Assembly (NCBI GenBank): GCA_005881215.1
Contig: VBDZ01000010.1
Coordinates: 1 to 47,951 of the forward strand
Length of the DNA stretch: 47,951 nt
DNA from: Chloroflexota bacterium
GTDB lineage: Bacteria; Chloroflexota; Dormibacteria; CF-121
Reading direction: 5' to 3'
How positions within the stretch are numbered: position 1 is the stretch's first letter; each line of letters begins with the position of its first letter. The translations under genes and the position numbers were made by a program. The notes below the pieces were generated by a model, which ran no database searches, was not told the DNA's origin, and saw nothing but the letters and a program-made list of their open reading frames with translations. Positions 24,737 to 32,963 of the stretch are shown piece by piece.

Positions 24737-25450
24737 ATGACAAGGGGGATGTCGATCGCCACCCGCTCTTACATTGCCGCCGTCAGCCTGGTCGCCCTTA
24801 TTGCCGCGGCCCTGCTCTGGCGGAACGGAGCCCCGGCCGCCGGCGTCACTGCGTTTCTGTTGGTCGCCGGACTTGGCGCCCTCGCCCACGCCTATCCGAT
24901 CCAGGGCTTTCGCCACCAGGCGTACCAGGTGACGCTGCCCTTCATCGTGATCGCCGCGGCCATGTTCAGCGCGGCGCAGCTGGTCGCCTTCATCATCCTG
25001 ATTCACCTTGCCGAGCAGGCCCGGGTTCGCCGGCGGCCGTCGATTCAGTGGTTCAACGTTTGCAATTACCTGATCAGTGCCGCGATCGCCGCCCTCCTGT
25101 TCCACCGGGCGGCGCAGTTGTTGCTGCCGGATGGGGCCCTGGGCCAGCTGATCGACGCCACGGCGGCGGCCTCTGTCTTCATCCTGGTAAACCGGGTCCT
25201 GCTGACGGGCGTGCTCTGGCTGGCCCGCGGCCTTTCCCCGCTTGCCTCCGGGTTGTTTCAGCCCGAGATGCTGGCGGCCGACCTGGTGATCGCGTGGATC
25301 GCCGGCCCGATGCTGGTGGTGGCCGTCGCCGCCGGAACCTGGACAGTTCTGTTCACCGCCGGGCCGTTGCTGTTTGCCCGGACGGCGCTGACGTCATTGA
25401 TCCGGCGCCGCCAGGAATCGCCATCGCGGACCCAGGCCCGGGCGGCCTGA
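24737..25450 (+). CDS. Integral membrane protein, paralogue of the sensor half of the next gene
   Basis: 237 aa, nearly all membrane: about seven helices. It aligns by eye with the N-terminal 230 residues of the following diguanylate cyclase: the shared SIQWFNVCNYLISAA / YIQAFNVANFILCSM block, VNRVLLTGVLWLARG / LNHFLTALVIMWARG, and the final GPLLFARTAL / GPLFLIYRSLL. It stops where that protein enters GGDEF. Start ATG 24737 is 2 nt after the subtilase stop. Probably a membrane sensor or partner subunit; no catalytic residues seen. Confidence 0.75.
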   Translation: MTRGMSIATRSYIAAVSLVALIAAALLWRNGAPAAGVTAFLLVAGLGALAHAYPIQGFRHQAYQVTLPFIVIAAAMFSAAQLVAFIILIHLAEQARVRRRPSIQWFNVCNYLISAAIAALLFHRAAQLLLPDGALGQLIDATAAASVFILVNRVLLTGVLWLARGLSPLASGLFQPEMLAADLVIAWIAGPMLVVAVAAGTWTVLFTAGPLLFARTALTSLIRRRQESPSRTQARAA

Positions 25451-25462
25451 AAGCGAGGCACC

Positions 25463-26692
25463 ATGGCTGATCTGCCCCGCATCGCCAGGATCTACGTCGC
25501 CGCTGTGCTCGCGGCCGCCGTCGTGGGCGGCCTCGCCGGCGTCTTGCTGGCGCCGCCTCGGCTGCAGCTGGCTCCGGAGGCATTCGTGCTGCTGGTGGCC
25601 GCGACCATCGCGCAGCAATTCAAGGTCAAGAGTCCCAAGCACCAGTCGTACTACACCACGACGATCTTCTTTTTCGCGGCGGCGCTGTTGCTTCGCCCGG
25701 GATACGTGATCGCGATCATCATCGCGGCGCATGCCGCGGAGCTGTTGCGCGTCCGCTATCGCTGGTACATCCAGGCGTTCAACGTCGCCAACTTCATCCT
25801 CTGCTCGATGGCCGCTGGGGCGATCTTCGCGGCCGGTGAGTCAGGCAACAGCCTGGGCGGCGGGCGGGCGGTGTTCTTTGCGGCCCTCGCCGGCGTGGTG
25901 TTCGTCATTCTCAACCATTTCCTGACCGCGCTGGTGATCATGTGGGCGCGCGGCGTGCCGATCGCGCGGGCGGGCACGATGGACTGGGAAAACCTGGGCA
26001 CCGACCTGGCACTGATGTCGGTGGGTGCGCTGGGCTGCATGTTGTGGTTGGCCAACCCCTGGTTGGTGCCACTGTGTCTCGGCCCACTCTTTCTGATCTA
26101 CCGGTCATTGCTGGTCCCGACCCTTCAGGAAGAGGCGCGCACCGACCCCAAAACCGAACTGGCCAACATGAAGCACTGGAACCAGGTGGCGCAGGCCGAG
26201 GTGGAGCGCGCCCGTCGATTCGATCGGCCGCTGAGCGTCGCGCTGGCCGACCTCGACCTGCTCCGCGACATCAATAACCGGCACGGTCACCTGCTCGGTG
26301 ACCAGATGATCCGCCGCGTCGCCGAGGCGATCCGCACGGCACTCCGCGAGTACGACCTGCCGGCCCGCTTCGGCGGAGACGAGTTCGCCGTGCTGATGCC
26401 GGAAACCAGCCTGGCGGAGGCGATGACGGTGGCCGAGCGCATTCGCCTGGGCGTCGAAGCCATCGAGCTTCGGCTGTCCGACGGTACTCCGGTGAAGGCC
26501 AGTGTCAGCATCGGGGTCGCCCTGTTTCCGAGCCACGGTCGCGGTGCCTCGGACCTGCTGGCCGCCGCCGACCGGGCCGTGTACCAGGCCAAGGCGCTCG
26601 GGCGGAACCGGGTCGCCGCCTTCGCCGACGTGGACGGGGAGCGGCTGCGGCCGGTCAGGGTACCGTCGTCGGCTCGGCGCGAAGTCGGCTAA
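25463..26692 (+). CDS. Membrane-bound diguanylate cyclase (GGDEF)
   Basis: 409 aa. N-terminal MASE-like membrane sensor of about seven helices (1-225), then a GGDEF domain (about 230-395) that makes cyclic di-GMP from GTP. Active-site RFGGDEFAVLMPE at about 302-314 is intact, and the inhibitory I-site REYD lies five residues upstream, so product inhibition is likely. The usual DxLTGLxN motif reads DPKTELAN. No EAL or HD-GYP domain. 12 nt behind its membrane paralogue, in the subtilase operon. Confidence 0.92.
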   Translation: MADLPRIARIYVAAVLAAAVVGGLAGVLLAPPRLQLAPEAFVLLVAATIAQQFKVKSPKHQSYYTTTIFFFAAALLLRPGYVIAIIIAAHAAELLRVRYRWYIQAFNVANFILCSMAAGAIFAAGESGNSLGGGRAVFFAALAGVVFVILNHFLTALVIMWARGVPIARAGTMDWENLGTDLALMSVGALGCMLWLANPWLVPLCLGPLFLIYRSLLVPTLQEEARTDPKTELANMKHWNQVAQAEVERARRFDRPLSVALADLDLLRDINNRHGHLLGDQMIRRVAEAIRTALREYDLPARFGGDEFAVLMPETSLAEAMTVAERIRLGVEAIELRLSDGTPVKASVSIGVALFPSHGRGASDLLAAADRAVYQAKALGRNRVAAFADVDGERLRPVRVPSSARREVG

Positions 26693-26695
26693 GCG

Positions 26696-26989
26696 CTACT
26701 TCTTGGGGCGCCGACTGCGTCGCCGGTCGGCATGCGCCCGCAGGAAGGTGTAGGTTTTCTCGGCCGCGTAGCCCCGCTGGACCGCGTCCTGGATCCGCGG
26801 CCAGAATTCTTCCTTCACCCAGTTGCGGGCCACCAGCACTTCGATTCCTGACAGGCGAAGGTCGCCACGGTCCAGGTCGGAGGAGGTATCGCTCCGTTGC
26901 AGGGCGCGAACCGCATCGAGGCTGAGGTTCGGCAAGAGCCACGCTTGCGGGATGACAACTTCTGCCTGCCCACGCGGCTCCTCTGGCAC
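26696..26989 (-). CDS. Hypothetical basic protein
   Basis: 97 aa, unrecognised. A hydrophilic N-terminus is followed by predicted helices (WVKEEFWPRIQDAVQRGY, then AAEKTYTFLRAHADRRR) and a very basic tail (RRRSRRPKK). No membrane segment. Convergent with the diguanylate cyclase gene (3-nt gap) and divergent from the DUF2269-like gene. Coding is supported by the clean frame filling the gap between neighbours. Confidence 0.55.
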   Translation of the reverse strand: MPEEPRGQAEVVIPQAWLLPNLSLDAVRALQRSDTSSDLDRGDLRLSGIEVLVARNWVKEEFWPRIQDAVQRGYAAEKTYTFLRAHADRRRSRRPKK

Positions 26990-27015
26990 GGAGCAACTAT
27001 AAACGGGCCGCGCCG

Positions 27016-27021
27016 TATATG
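27016..27021 (+). promoter_or_regulatory. Candidate -10 box of the DUF2269-like gene
   Basis: TATATG 8 nt before the GTG at 27030, inside a short A+T-rich gap shared with the divergent 97-aa gene. A second A+T-rich stretch, TATAAA, starts at 26999. Confidence 0.35.
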
Positions 27022-27029
27022 CTGCTCAG

Positions 27030-27455
27030 GTGCCGGTGCTCAAAACGCTGCACGTGTTCGGCGCAATCTTTCTGCTGGGTGGCGTCACCACCCACGCACT
27101 GCTCCGGCCAATGGCCGCGAGGGCCGCAGAGACCGCCCAGCATGCCCTGTATCAATTTGCCTGGCGCGTCGAGCTCGCCATGGTGTACACCGGCTCGGCA
27201 CTGGTCCTGATCACCGGGCTCTTGCTCTGGATCGGCCACTTCAAGCTCTTCACCGGCTGGTTGCTGCTGGGCTTCCTGCTCTACGCCGCCGCGGCTGGTC
27301 TGGACGGCGCCTTCCTGGCGCCCAACCTGCGGCGAGCAAGGACGGCTGCGACGGAGGCGTCGGGCGGCGTGACGGCCGCCGCGACGACCATCCAGCTGGT
27401 TGCCTGGCTGCTGCTCGTCATCGTCGTGTTTCTGATGGTGGCCCAGCCCTTCTAA
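27030..27455 (+). CDS. DUF2269-like integral membrane protein
   Basis: 141 aa from a GTG start. Four hydrophobic helices (about 4-26, 47-68, 73-95, 115-138). The N-terminal LKTLHVFGAIFLLGGVTTHALLRP carries the conserved His of the DUF2269/CopD-like group. No known function; some relatives bind heme or sit next to redox genes. The following acetyltransferase gene starts 6 nt after its stop. Confidence 0.7.
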   Translation: MPVLKTLHVFGAIFLLGGVTTHALLRPMAARAAETAQHALYQFAWRVELAMVYTGSALVLITGLLLWIGHFKLFTGWLLLGFLLYAAAAGLDGAFLAPNLRRARTAATEASGGVTAAATTIQLVAWLLLVIVVFLMVAQPF

Positions 27456-27460
27456 TCGAG

Positions 27461-28057
27461 GTGTCTGCGAGGCCGCCGCTCGGTCCGGTCACGCTCACCG
27501 GGACGCATATTCGCCTTGAGCCGATGCGACCGGCGCATGCGGCCCAGCTGCTCGCGGCGGGGCAGCCGGCGGAGATCTGGGAATGGATGCCGACCCGTCC
27601 CATCTCCGCGGAGACCGTGGACGCCTGGCTGGCCACGGCCATGCAGGCGGAGTCCCATGGACGCGAGTACCCCTTCATCGTTGTCCGACTGAGCGACAGC
27701 CTGGTGATCGGCAGCACCCGCTATCTCGACGTCCAGCAAGACGACCGCACGGTCGAGATCGGCTGGACCTGGTATACGCCAGAGGCCTGGGGTGGCGTGG
27801 TCAATCCGGAAGCCAAGTACTTGCTGATGCGTCACGCCTTCGAAGACTGGCACGCGATCCGGGTGGCGCTGAAAACCGACATCAAGAATCTGCACTCCCA
27901 GGCCGCCATCAAGAAGTTGGGGGCGCGCTACGAGGGCACCCTGCGCAACCAGCGCGTCCGTCCGGACGGAAGCTATCGCGACACCGTGATCTTCTCCGTG
28001 ATCGAGAGCGAATGGCCGCAGGTCAAAGCCGGCCTCGAACAGCGGCTGCGCGCTTAG
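27461..28057 (+). CDS. GNAT-family N-acetyltransferase (RimJ/RimL-like)
   Basis: 198 aa from GTG at 27461. Acetyl-CoA transferase fold of the RimJ/RimL branch: HIRLEPMRPAHAAQLL, EIGWTWYTPEAWGGVVNPEAKYLLMRHAFE and the late NLHSQAAIKKLGARYEGTLR helix that caps the acetyl-CoA site. These enzymes acetylate protein N-termini, antibiotics or small amines; nothing identifies the substrate. Its stop overlaps the end of the convergent 135-aa gene by 4 nt. Confidence 0.88.
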   Translation: MSARPPLGPVTLTGTHIRLEPMRPAHAAQLLAAGQPAEIWEWMPTRPISAETVDAWLATAMQAESHGREYPFIVVRLSDSLVIGSTRYLDVQQDDRTVEIGWTWYTPEAWGGVVNPEAKYLLMRHAFEDWHAIRVALKTDIKNLHSQAAIKKLGARYEGTLRNQRVRPDGSYRDTVIFSVIESEWPQVKAGLEQRLRA

Positions 28058-28461
28058 CCTTTCCCGCCCTTCAGTAGCCGCAGACGAATCTCCCTCCCCG
28101 TGGTGGGCGGGCCCGCCGGCCCACGCGAGCCGCCGGGGCGTCGCCCCACGCGAGCCGCGCTTGAGTGCGATGCGAGCGTTTGAGACGCTGGAATTTGCGA
28201 TGCGAGCGTTTGAGGCGTTTCCGGGGAGGGGGTCGCCTTGCGGCGGATGCGATATCCGCTGGCGACCTTGGCGGCGGCGGCCTGCGCGGCCGCGATCAAC
28301 TCCGGAGCCGCTACATCGGCGTTGGCGAGCGTATCCGGCTCGAACTCGACCATCTCGCTGATGCAGATCTCACGCTGGGGATCGACGATGACGACGGCGA
28401 CGAAGGGCTGCTCGGTTTTGATGCTCGGATGGATCTGTGACCACGGAATGACATTGCCCAT
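28054..28461 (-). CDS. Hypothetical protein under a leaderless stress-type promoter
   Basis: 135 aa, unrecognised. Residues 1-75 form a plausible folded unit (GNVIPWSQIHPSIK, FVAVVIVDPQREICIS, then an Ala-rich helix). Residues 76-135 are low-complexity and are encoded by two sets of short direct repeats and a GC-rich repeat-like stretch, so the C-terminus may be a recent extension. The ATG at 28461 is exactly 7 nt after a TAGGCT -10 box, so the mRNA is leaderless; upstream is one copy of the 25-bp element shared with rmuC. It lies behind the YhaN-like gene on the same strand. Confidence 0.6.
   Translation of the reverse strand: MGNVIPWSQIHPSIKTEQPFVAVVIVDPQREICISEMVEFEPDTLANADVAAPELIAAAQAAAAKVASGYRIRRKATPSPETPQTLASQIPASQTLASHSSAARVGRRPGGSRGPAGPPTTGREIRLRLLKGGKG
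28120..28217 (+). repeat. Two sets of short direct repeats
   Basis: CCCACGCGAGCCGC occurs at 28120-28133 and 28145-28158. TGCGATGCGAGCGTTTGAG occurs at 28166 and 28196 (30-bp period, 22-bp units differing at one base). They lie in the 3' part of the 135-aa gene and give its ETPQTLASQIPASQTLASH-like low-complexity section. Confidence 0.75.
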
Positions 28462-28467
28462 ACCCGG

Positions 28468-28502
28468 AGCCTAATGGCCGGTTTTGACAGCTGTATGTCG
28501 CG
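28468..28502 (-). promoter_or_regulatory. Shared promoter element, copy 1 (upstream of the 135-aa gene)
   Basis: On the minus strand: CGCGACATACAGCTGTC then AAAACCGG (28502-28478), then -10 TAGGCT (28473-28468), then six bases and the ATG at 28461. It matches copy 2 at 35311 at 24 of 25 bases. CTGTCA, 3 nt, 8 nt, TAnnnT is the spacing of the mycobacterial RecA-NDp/PafBC promoter (TTGTCRGTG-N8-TAnnnT, from memory). The half-sites GACA(T/G) and CTGTC are inverted with a 4-nt spacer. Confidence 0.7.
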
Positions 28503-28504
28503 AT

Positions 28505-31500
28505 CTACGAGCTGGTGACTTCTTCTTGTTCCTCGGCCTGGTCGCGGCTGGACCCGTTGGCCGGCATGGCTTCCGCGCTCGCCGGGAGCAGCGACGGACC
28601 GGGCAGCCGGATGATGGTCCAGTCTCCGGACTTCTCGGCCCGGTCGGCCAGCCCCTCGTCTTTTGAGAAGAGGATGATCTGGTGGTCCTCGCCCAGCCGT
28701 CCCAGCTCATCGAGGGCGGCGCGCATCCGCCGGCGGTCGGCATGGACCAGCGCCTCGTCGAGCAGGAGCGGCGGTGGCTCGGCATTGCCGCCGATGATGC
28801 GCGCCAACGCCACCCGCTCCAGAAGGTAGATCAGCGATCGGGTGCCCAGGCTCAGGTTGTCGACATCTTTGAAGACCCGCTGATCCTGGGTCTTGACCTG
28901 GAGCGCGAGATCTTCGCCAATCCGGACGTCCCGGTAGCGGCCGTTGGTGATCGGCGCCAGCTGCCCCTGGAGTTGCGACTTGAGCCGCGGAATCACGGCC
29001 CGCCGCACGGACTTGGCCGCGGCTTCCAGCGTCTCGATGGCGAGGTCGTACGCATGCGCGTCCGCCTCCAGGTCCTGGAGTTGTTCGCGGACGGTCGCGA
29101 TCTCTTCGTCAAGGGCGGCCACATCGCCGATTTGAGCCAGCCGGTCGTTGAGCAGCTCTTCGGCTCGAGCGCGTTCCTCCTGGGCCCGCTCCTTGGTACC
29201 GCGGTGCTGATCGCGCTGGCGTTCCAGCTCGGCGAGTGGCAGGGTCGCGAACTCAGCGACCCGAGCGGAATCGACGTTGCGGCTGATCTCGCTGAGCTGC
29301 CGGCCCAGGTCGTCGGCCAGCTGGCGGAGCGAGGGCGCTTCGTCGGCCTGACCGGCGCCGCGCTGCGCTTCCAGCTCGGACAGCCTGGTCGATGAGGCGC
29401 GGTAGGCCTCGGCACTACCGATGCCCGCATCCCAACCGGCGGCGGCCCGCTCCATGTCAGGGTCGGTGATCCCCGCCGGGGCGTAGATGGCCGACAGCTG
29501 CCGGGTGTAGTCGTCGGCTTTCCCGCGCTCGGCGGCACCGCGCTCGCCCGGCGCGCGCAGCTGCTCCAGTTGCGCATCCAGCTGCTCGATCCGGGTCCGA
29601 ACCTGCTGCGCGGTGCGGGCGGCTTCGCAGCTGGCGATGAAATCTCGCGCCGCGCCCAACGCCTCTCGGCGGTCGAACCCGAGACCGTCGAGCAGGCTGT
29701 GGAGCTGCTGCCGCAGCGATTCGCGGCGCTGATCCATCTCCGACTCGGCGGCCATCGCCTCCTGCGAGCGCCGGCTGGCGGAGGTCCAGGCCAGCGTGTC
29801 CTGGGCGAGCGACTCGACCTGGCGCGCCGTTTCGTCTACAGCCTCGTCGGTCGGTGCCGGTTGCGGCAATCCCCACGAGCCCACCAGCTCGCGCAAGCTG
29901 CGGCCGGCCAGCTGGGCGCGCTCCTCGAGCTCGGTGGCTTGACGATCGAGTTCGAGTCGTGTCGCGTCGTAGCGCACCTTCTGCAAGTGCTCGACGAGCG
30001 CTTGCTGCAGCTCGCCCGAGCTGCGAACCCCCCACGGCTGGAGGATCTCACGGCGCTTGACGCGGGCCTCGTCCTTGGCGTGCAAGCGCCGATCCACCTC
30101 GCGGACCGCCGCGCCCCGCACCCAGATCCCGATGCCGGTCGAGAGCACGCCCATGCCCAGCAGGAAGAAGGCCGCGCCAGCAAGGTAGATCGACCCGTTC
30201 GTCTGAAGGGCAAGGAAGGCGACCAGGATCGCGAGTGCTGTCAGCAGCAGACCCCCGAGCATGGCCCCGAGGAAGGTGCGCTGCCTGCTGCGGGCCCGTT
30301 CCGCCATGGCCTCCTCGCGGCGCATCGACTCCTCGGCTCCCTGGCCGGCCTTGATGACCTCCGGAACTTCCTTGTAGCGGGCGATGTCGTGCTTCAGCTG
30401 CTCCAGCCGGGGCGGCAGCTCCGCGCCGGCTCGCCGGCGGGCTTCGAGGGCGACGTTGTGGCGTTCCCGCCACTCCGAATAGACCCGCTGAAATTCCATT
30501 TGGCGGGCGGGCCAGTCGAGGTTCTGCCCGATCAGGCCCGGATGGCGCTCCGCGATCCGCCGGGCCTCCTCGGCTGTGGTTTGGGCTCGCAGGTGGACCT
30601 CCGGCGCCTGGGCATCGGCCACATTGAGCGAGGAGAGCAGCTCCCGGACGACGGGCTCCTGGTTGAGGGCGGCCGCATCAATGCCACGGGCGCGGGTTTC
30701 ATGCCCCTGGGCCTCCGAGTCGAGTTTCTGCCGCTCGGCTTCGAGCTGCTGGACCGGGATCGCGGCCTCGGCCGCTCGGCGCTCGAACTCCTCCTGCGCC
30801 TCCCGGGTCGCGCGCAGATGGCTGCGCAGCTCTTGCACCTCGGCCTGGCGATCCAGCGGGAACATCGCGAACCGGGTGTGTTCCTCCTGCCGGCCTCGCT
30901 CCGCGGCGATCGCCTGCTCCAGCGCGTCGACCCGTTCGAGCCGGCGCCGCGCCTCCTCCAGGCGGGAGCCGAGAATGGCGGCTTCCAGTGTCTGCACGAT
31001 CGCCAGCTCCGCTTCGGTCAGCGCGCTGACGGTTTCCCGTTTCTGCGCCAACTCGTCGACGGCAGCGCGCGCCTGCCGGGCCGCGGCGAGTTGCCGCTCG
31101 AGCTCCGCCAGCCGGCTTTCCAGGTCGTGCAGGGGGCCGGTACGGCCGCGCGGTTTGCCGATGCGCTGCACCCGCTCCTGTCGCAATCGATCCAGCACTC
31201 GCTGGGCCGTCCGGTCGGGGGACGCCGAGTCGGCCAGTGCCACGATCGCTTCCTTGATGCTGCCAGCGTCTTCCAGCCGCATCACTTCACTGCGGGAGAT
31301 GCAGGCGGTGTTGGTGTAGATGTCGCGGCTGACGCCAAGCAGCTGGCGGCCGAGGTGCAGCTCGCCGCCGGCGTCGCGCTCGAAGCGCTCGCTCAGGTCG
31401 GTACCGGTCGTGACGTCGACGACCCGCACCGTTTCCGCATCGAGGTCGCGCTCGACGCGGAGCTGGGTCCCGTCTTCCAGGGCGAATTCGAGGGCGAGGC

Positions 31501-31726
31501 CGAAATCGCCGCCCTGCCAGGGGCGCCACCGGTCGGCGCGTTCCACCAGCGTTGTGCGGGCGGAATTGCTCGAGTGCAGACCGTAGAGACCGGTGACAAT
31601 CGCCTCCTGCAGGGTCGACTTGCCAGCCTCGTTCGGGCCGACCACCAGGTTCATGGCGGGACCGAACCGCAGGTCCATCGCCTGCAGGCTGCCGAAGCCC
31701 TCGATCTGGATACGGGTCAGCCGCAT
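28505..31726 (-). CDS. Rad50/SbcC-like ATPase of the YhaN type with two central membrane helices
   Basis: 1073 aa. N-terminal ATPase half with Walker A in VVGPNEAGKSTLQEA, long coiled coils, and a C-terminal half with the signature NLSLGTRSLIYLLERVALAR and Walker B PPLLLDEALVHADRRR. Midway (about 475-535) are two hydrophobic helices, FLGAMLGGLLLTALAILVAF and AFFLLGMGVLSTGIGIWV, as in Bacillus YhaN, where SbcC would have a zinc hook. Partner of the YhaO/SbcD-like nuclease encoded 28 nt upstream. Likely a membrane-associated DNA end-processing complex. Confidence 0.88.
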   Translation of the reverse strand: MRLTRIQIEGFGSLQAMDLRFGPAMNLVVGPNEAGKSTLQEAIVTGLYGLHSSNSARTTLVERADRWRPWQGGDFGLALEFALEDGTQLRVERDLDAETVRVVDVTTGTDLSERFERDAGGELHLGRQLLGVSRDIYTNTACISRSEVMRLEDAGSIKEAIVALADSASPDRTAQRVLDRLRQERVQRIGKPRGRTGPLHDLESRLAELERQLAAARQARAAVDELAQKRETVSALTEAELAIVQTLEAAILGSRLEEARRRLERVDALEQAIAAERGRQEEHTRFAMFPLDRQAEVQELRSHLRATREAQEEFERRAAEAAIPVQQLEAERQKLDSEAQGHETRARGIDAAALNQEPVVRELLSSLNVADAQAPEVHLRAQTTAEEARRIAERHPGLIGQNLDWPARQMEFQRVYSEWRERHNVALEARRRAGAELPPRLEQLKHDIARYKEVPEVIKAGQGAEESMRREEAMAERARSRQRTFLGAMLGGLLLTALAILVAFLALQTNGSIYLAGAAFFLLGMGVLSTGIGIWVRGAAVREVDRRLHAKDEARVKRREILQPWGVRSSGELQQALVEHLQKVRYDATRLELDRQATELEERAQLAGRSLRELVGSWGLPQPAPTDEAVDETARQVESLAQDTLAWTSASRRSQEAMAAESEMDQRRESLRQQLHSLLDGLGFDRREALGAARDFIASCEAARTAQQVRTRIEQLDAQLEQLRAPGERGAAERGKADDYTRQLSAIYAPAGITDPDMERAAAGWDAGIGSAEAYRASSTRLSELEAQRGAGQADEAPSLRQLADDLGRQLSEISRNVDSARVAEFATLPLAELERQRDQHRGTKERAQEERARAEELLNDRLAQIGDVAALDEEIATVREQLQDLEADAHAYDLAIETLEAAAKSVRRAVIPRLKSQLQGQLAPITNGRYRDVRIGEDLALQVKTQDQRVFKDVDNLSLGTRSLIYLLERVALARIIGGNAEPPPLLLDEALVHADRRRMRAALDELGRLGEDHQIILFSKDEGLADRAEKSGDWTIIRLPGPSLLPASAEAMPANGSSRDQAEEQEEVTSS

Positions 31727-31754
31727 GGCGGATCCACCTCGGTCACCCTATCGG

Positions 31755-32849
31755 TCATTGTTCGAAGGCGTCGAGCGCCAGTTGCAGCGCCCGCCCGGCC
31801 GTCTGTTCCTCCTGCCGCGATTCGCCCTTGTGGTCGACCAACTTTCGCACCATCTCGCCCCGGCTGGTGAATTCCTGTGCAGCCCCATCGAGGTCGTGCG
31901 AAACCCGCGAGCGGTCGTGAAACTCGAGGTACGCGAAGCCGTCGCTGCATTCCATGGAGAGCGCTTTGGGATCCAGGCTCAGCGACCGGGCGCGTTCGCC
32001 GACCAGGGTGGCGCGAATCACCCCACCTTCGAGATGCTTACTCTCGCGCAGCGCCATGACCGCGTCGCGGACATGGTCGGGGCTGCTCATGCCGGTGATG
32101 TCGATCGTCTCCTGCGCGAACCGCCGCTGGTTGATATCTTCCAGCAGGACCTGGAGCGCGCCCTCGTCGTCGATGGTGACGAGCGCGGTGCAATGTCGCC
32201 CGGCTTCGTTCCAGCCCAGCGGTTCCGGGCTGCCCGGATAGGTGATCCAATCGCTCGTCCGGGCATCGTGGTAATGACCGAGCAGCGCGTGGCGAAAGCC
32301 GGCCTCCTCGACCTGGTTGGGCAGGATGGGCTTGTAGGGTGTGACACCTTCGGGCAGCTGGCTCATGTCGGAGCCATGCAGCAGCATCAGGTGCGTGCCC
32401 AGCTCCTGGCGGACGACATCGCGCAGCGGTGCGTCGGGAACCTCGGCCCGCATGAAGCCCGCGGTCCAGACCTGGACGCTGCCGTAGCGGTACGGGCGGA
32501 GCTCCTCGTGAGCGGCGATCGTGACGTTCTCCGGCCAGCGCAGGTAGCGGTAAGGCGAGCTCGGCACGGCCGGATCGGCATGGCCGGGCGCGATCAGCAC
32601 CGGTATGCCGGCGGCGCCCAGCGTCTGCACGACGAAGCCGGCCGTCTCGCGGGTGACGTGGTCATGCTCGAAGAGGTCGCCACCGCAGGTGATCAGGTCC
32701 ACCTGTCGTTCGCGGGCACGGTCGACGATCCGCTGCAGCGCGGTCCGGAGATCTTCGCGGCGCCGCTGGGCACCGACTCCGTAGAGGCGCTCGCTCGCGA
32801 AGGATCGGTCGAGATGCAGGTCAGCGAAATGGAGCAGGCGAAGGGCCAC
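31755..32849 (-). CDS. Mre11/SbcD-like metallophosphoesterase of the YhaO type
   Basis: 364 aa, GTG start. Metallophosphoesterase motifs in order: FADLHLDR (I), CGGDLFEHD (II), then motif III, which reads APGHADP instead of GNHDP, LLHGSD (IV) and GHYHDAR (V). The motif III His that donates the proton in Mre11 is Ala and the metal-binding Asn is His, so nuclease activity may be altered. C-terminal capping domain about 230-364. Divergent from the WYL regulator gene across a 114-bp gap, first gene of the YhaO-YhaN-like operon. Confidence 0.87.
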   Translation of the reverse strand: MALRLLHFADLHLDRSFASERLYGVGAQRRREDLRTALQRIVDRARERQVDLITCGGDLFEHDHVTRETAGFVVQTLGAAGIPVLIAPGHADPAVPSSPYRYLRWPENVTIAAHEELRPYRYGSVQVWTAGFMRAEVPDAPLRDVVRQELGTHLMLLHGSDMSQLPEGVTPYKPILPNQVEEAGFRHALLGHYHDARTSDWITYPGSPEPLGWNEAGRHCTALVTIDDEGALQVLLEDINQRRFAQETIDITGMSSPDHVRDAVMALRESKHLEGGVIRATLVGERARSLSLDPKALSMECSDGFAYLEFHDRSRVSHDLDGAAQEFTSRGEMVRKLVDHKGESRQEEQTAGRALQLALDAFEQ

Positions 32850-32915
32850 AAATCCCCCGTAACCACGCGAATTGTGCCTGTCGCGATGGCCTAGGCGAGC
32901 GCGAAAGCAGCGCCC

Positions 32916-32921
32916 ATTATA
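32916..32921 (-). promoter_or_regulatory. -10 box of the YhaO/YhaN-like operon
   Basis: A perfect TATAAT on the minus strand, 67 nt before the GTG at 32849. The -35 is weak (TTCAGA about 19 nt upstream). It overlaps the region of the divergent promoter serving the WYL gene, so one regulator could affect both. Confidence 0.6.
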
Positions 32922-32925
32922 AAGG

Positions 32926-32953
32926 TTGGCCCGAATTTATTCTGAACTAGACT
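32926..32953 (+). promoter_or_regulatory. Promoter of the WYL regulator gene
   Basis: TTGGCC (32926-32931), 16-nt spacer, TAGACT (32948-32953), and the ATG 10 nt after the -10 box, so the leader is only a few bases. TAGACT fits TAnnnT, but there is no TGTC element at the PafBC-type spacing. Confidence 0.5.
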
Positions 32954-32963
32954 TTCCACGTAA

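Noticed and set aside
29570-31870. Long open frame on the plus strand opposite the YhaN-like gene, and similar frames at 6632-7792 and 43239-44171
   Set aside because: They mirror real genes in GC-rich codon frames and show no domain or composition of their own.
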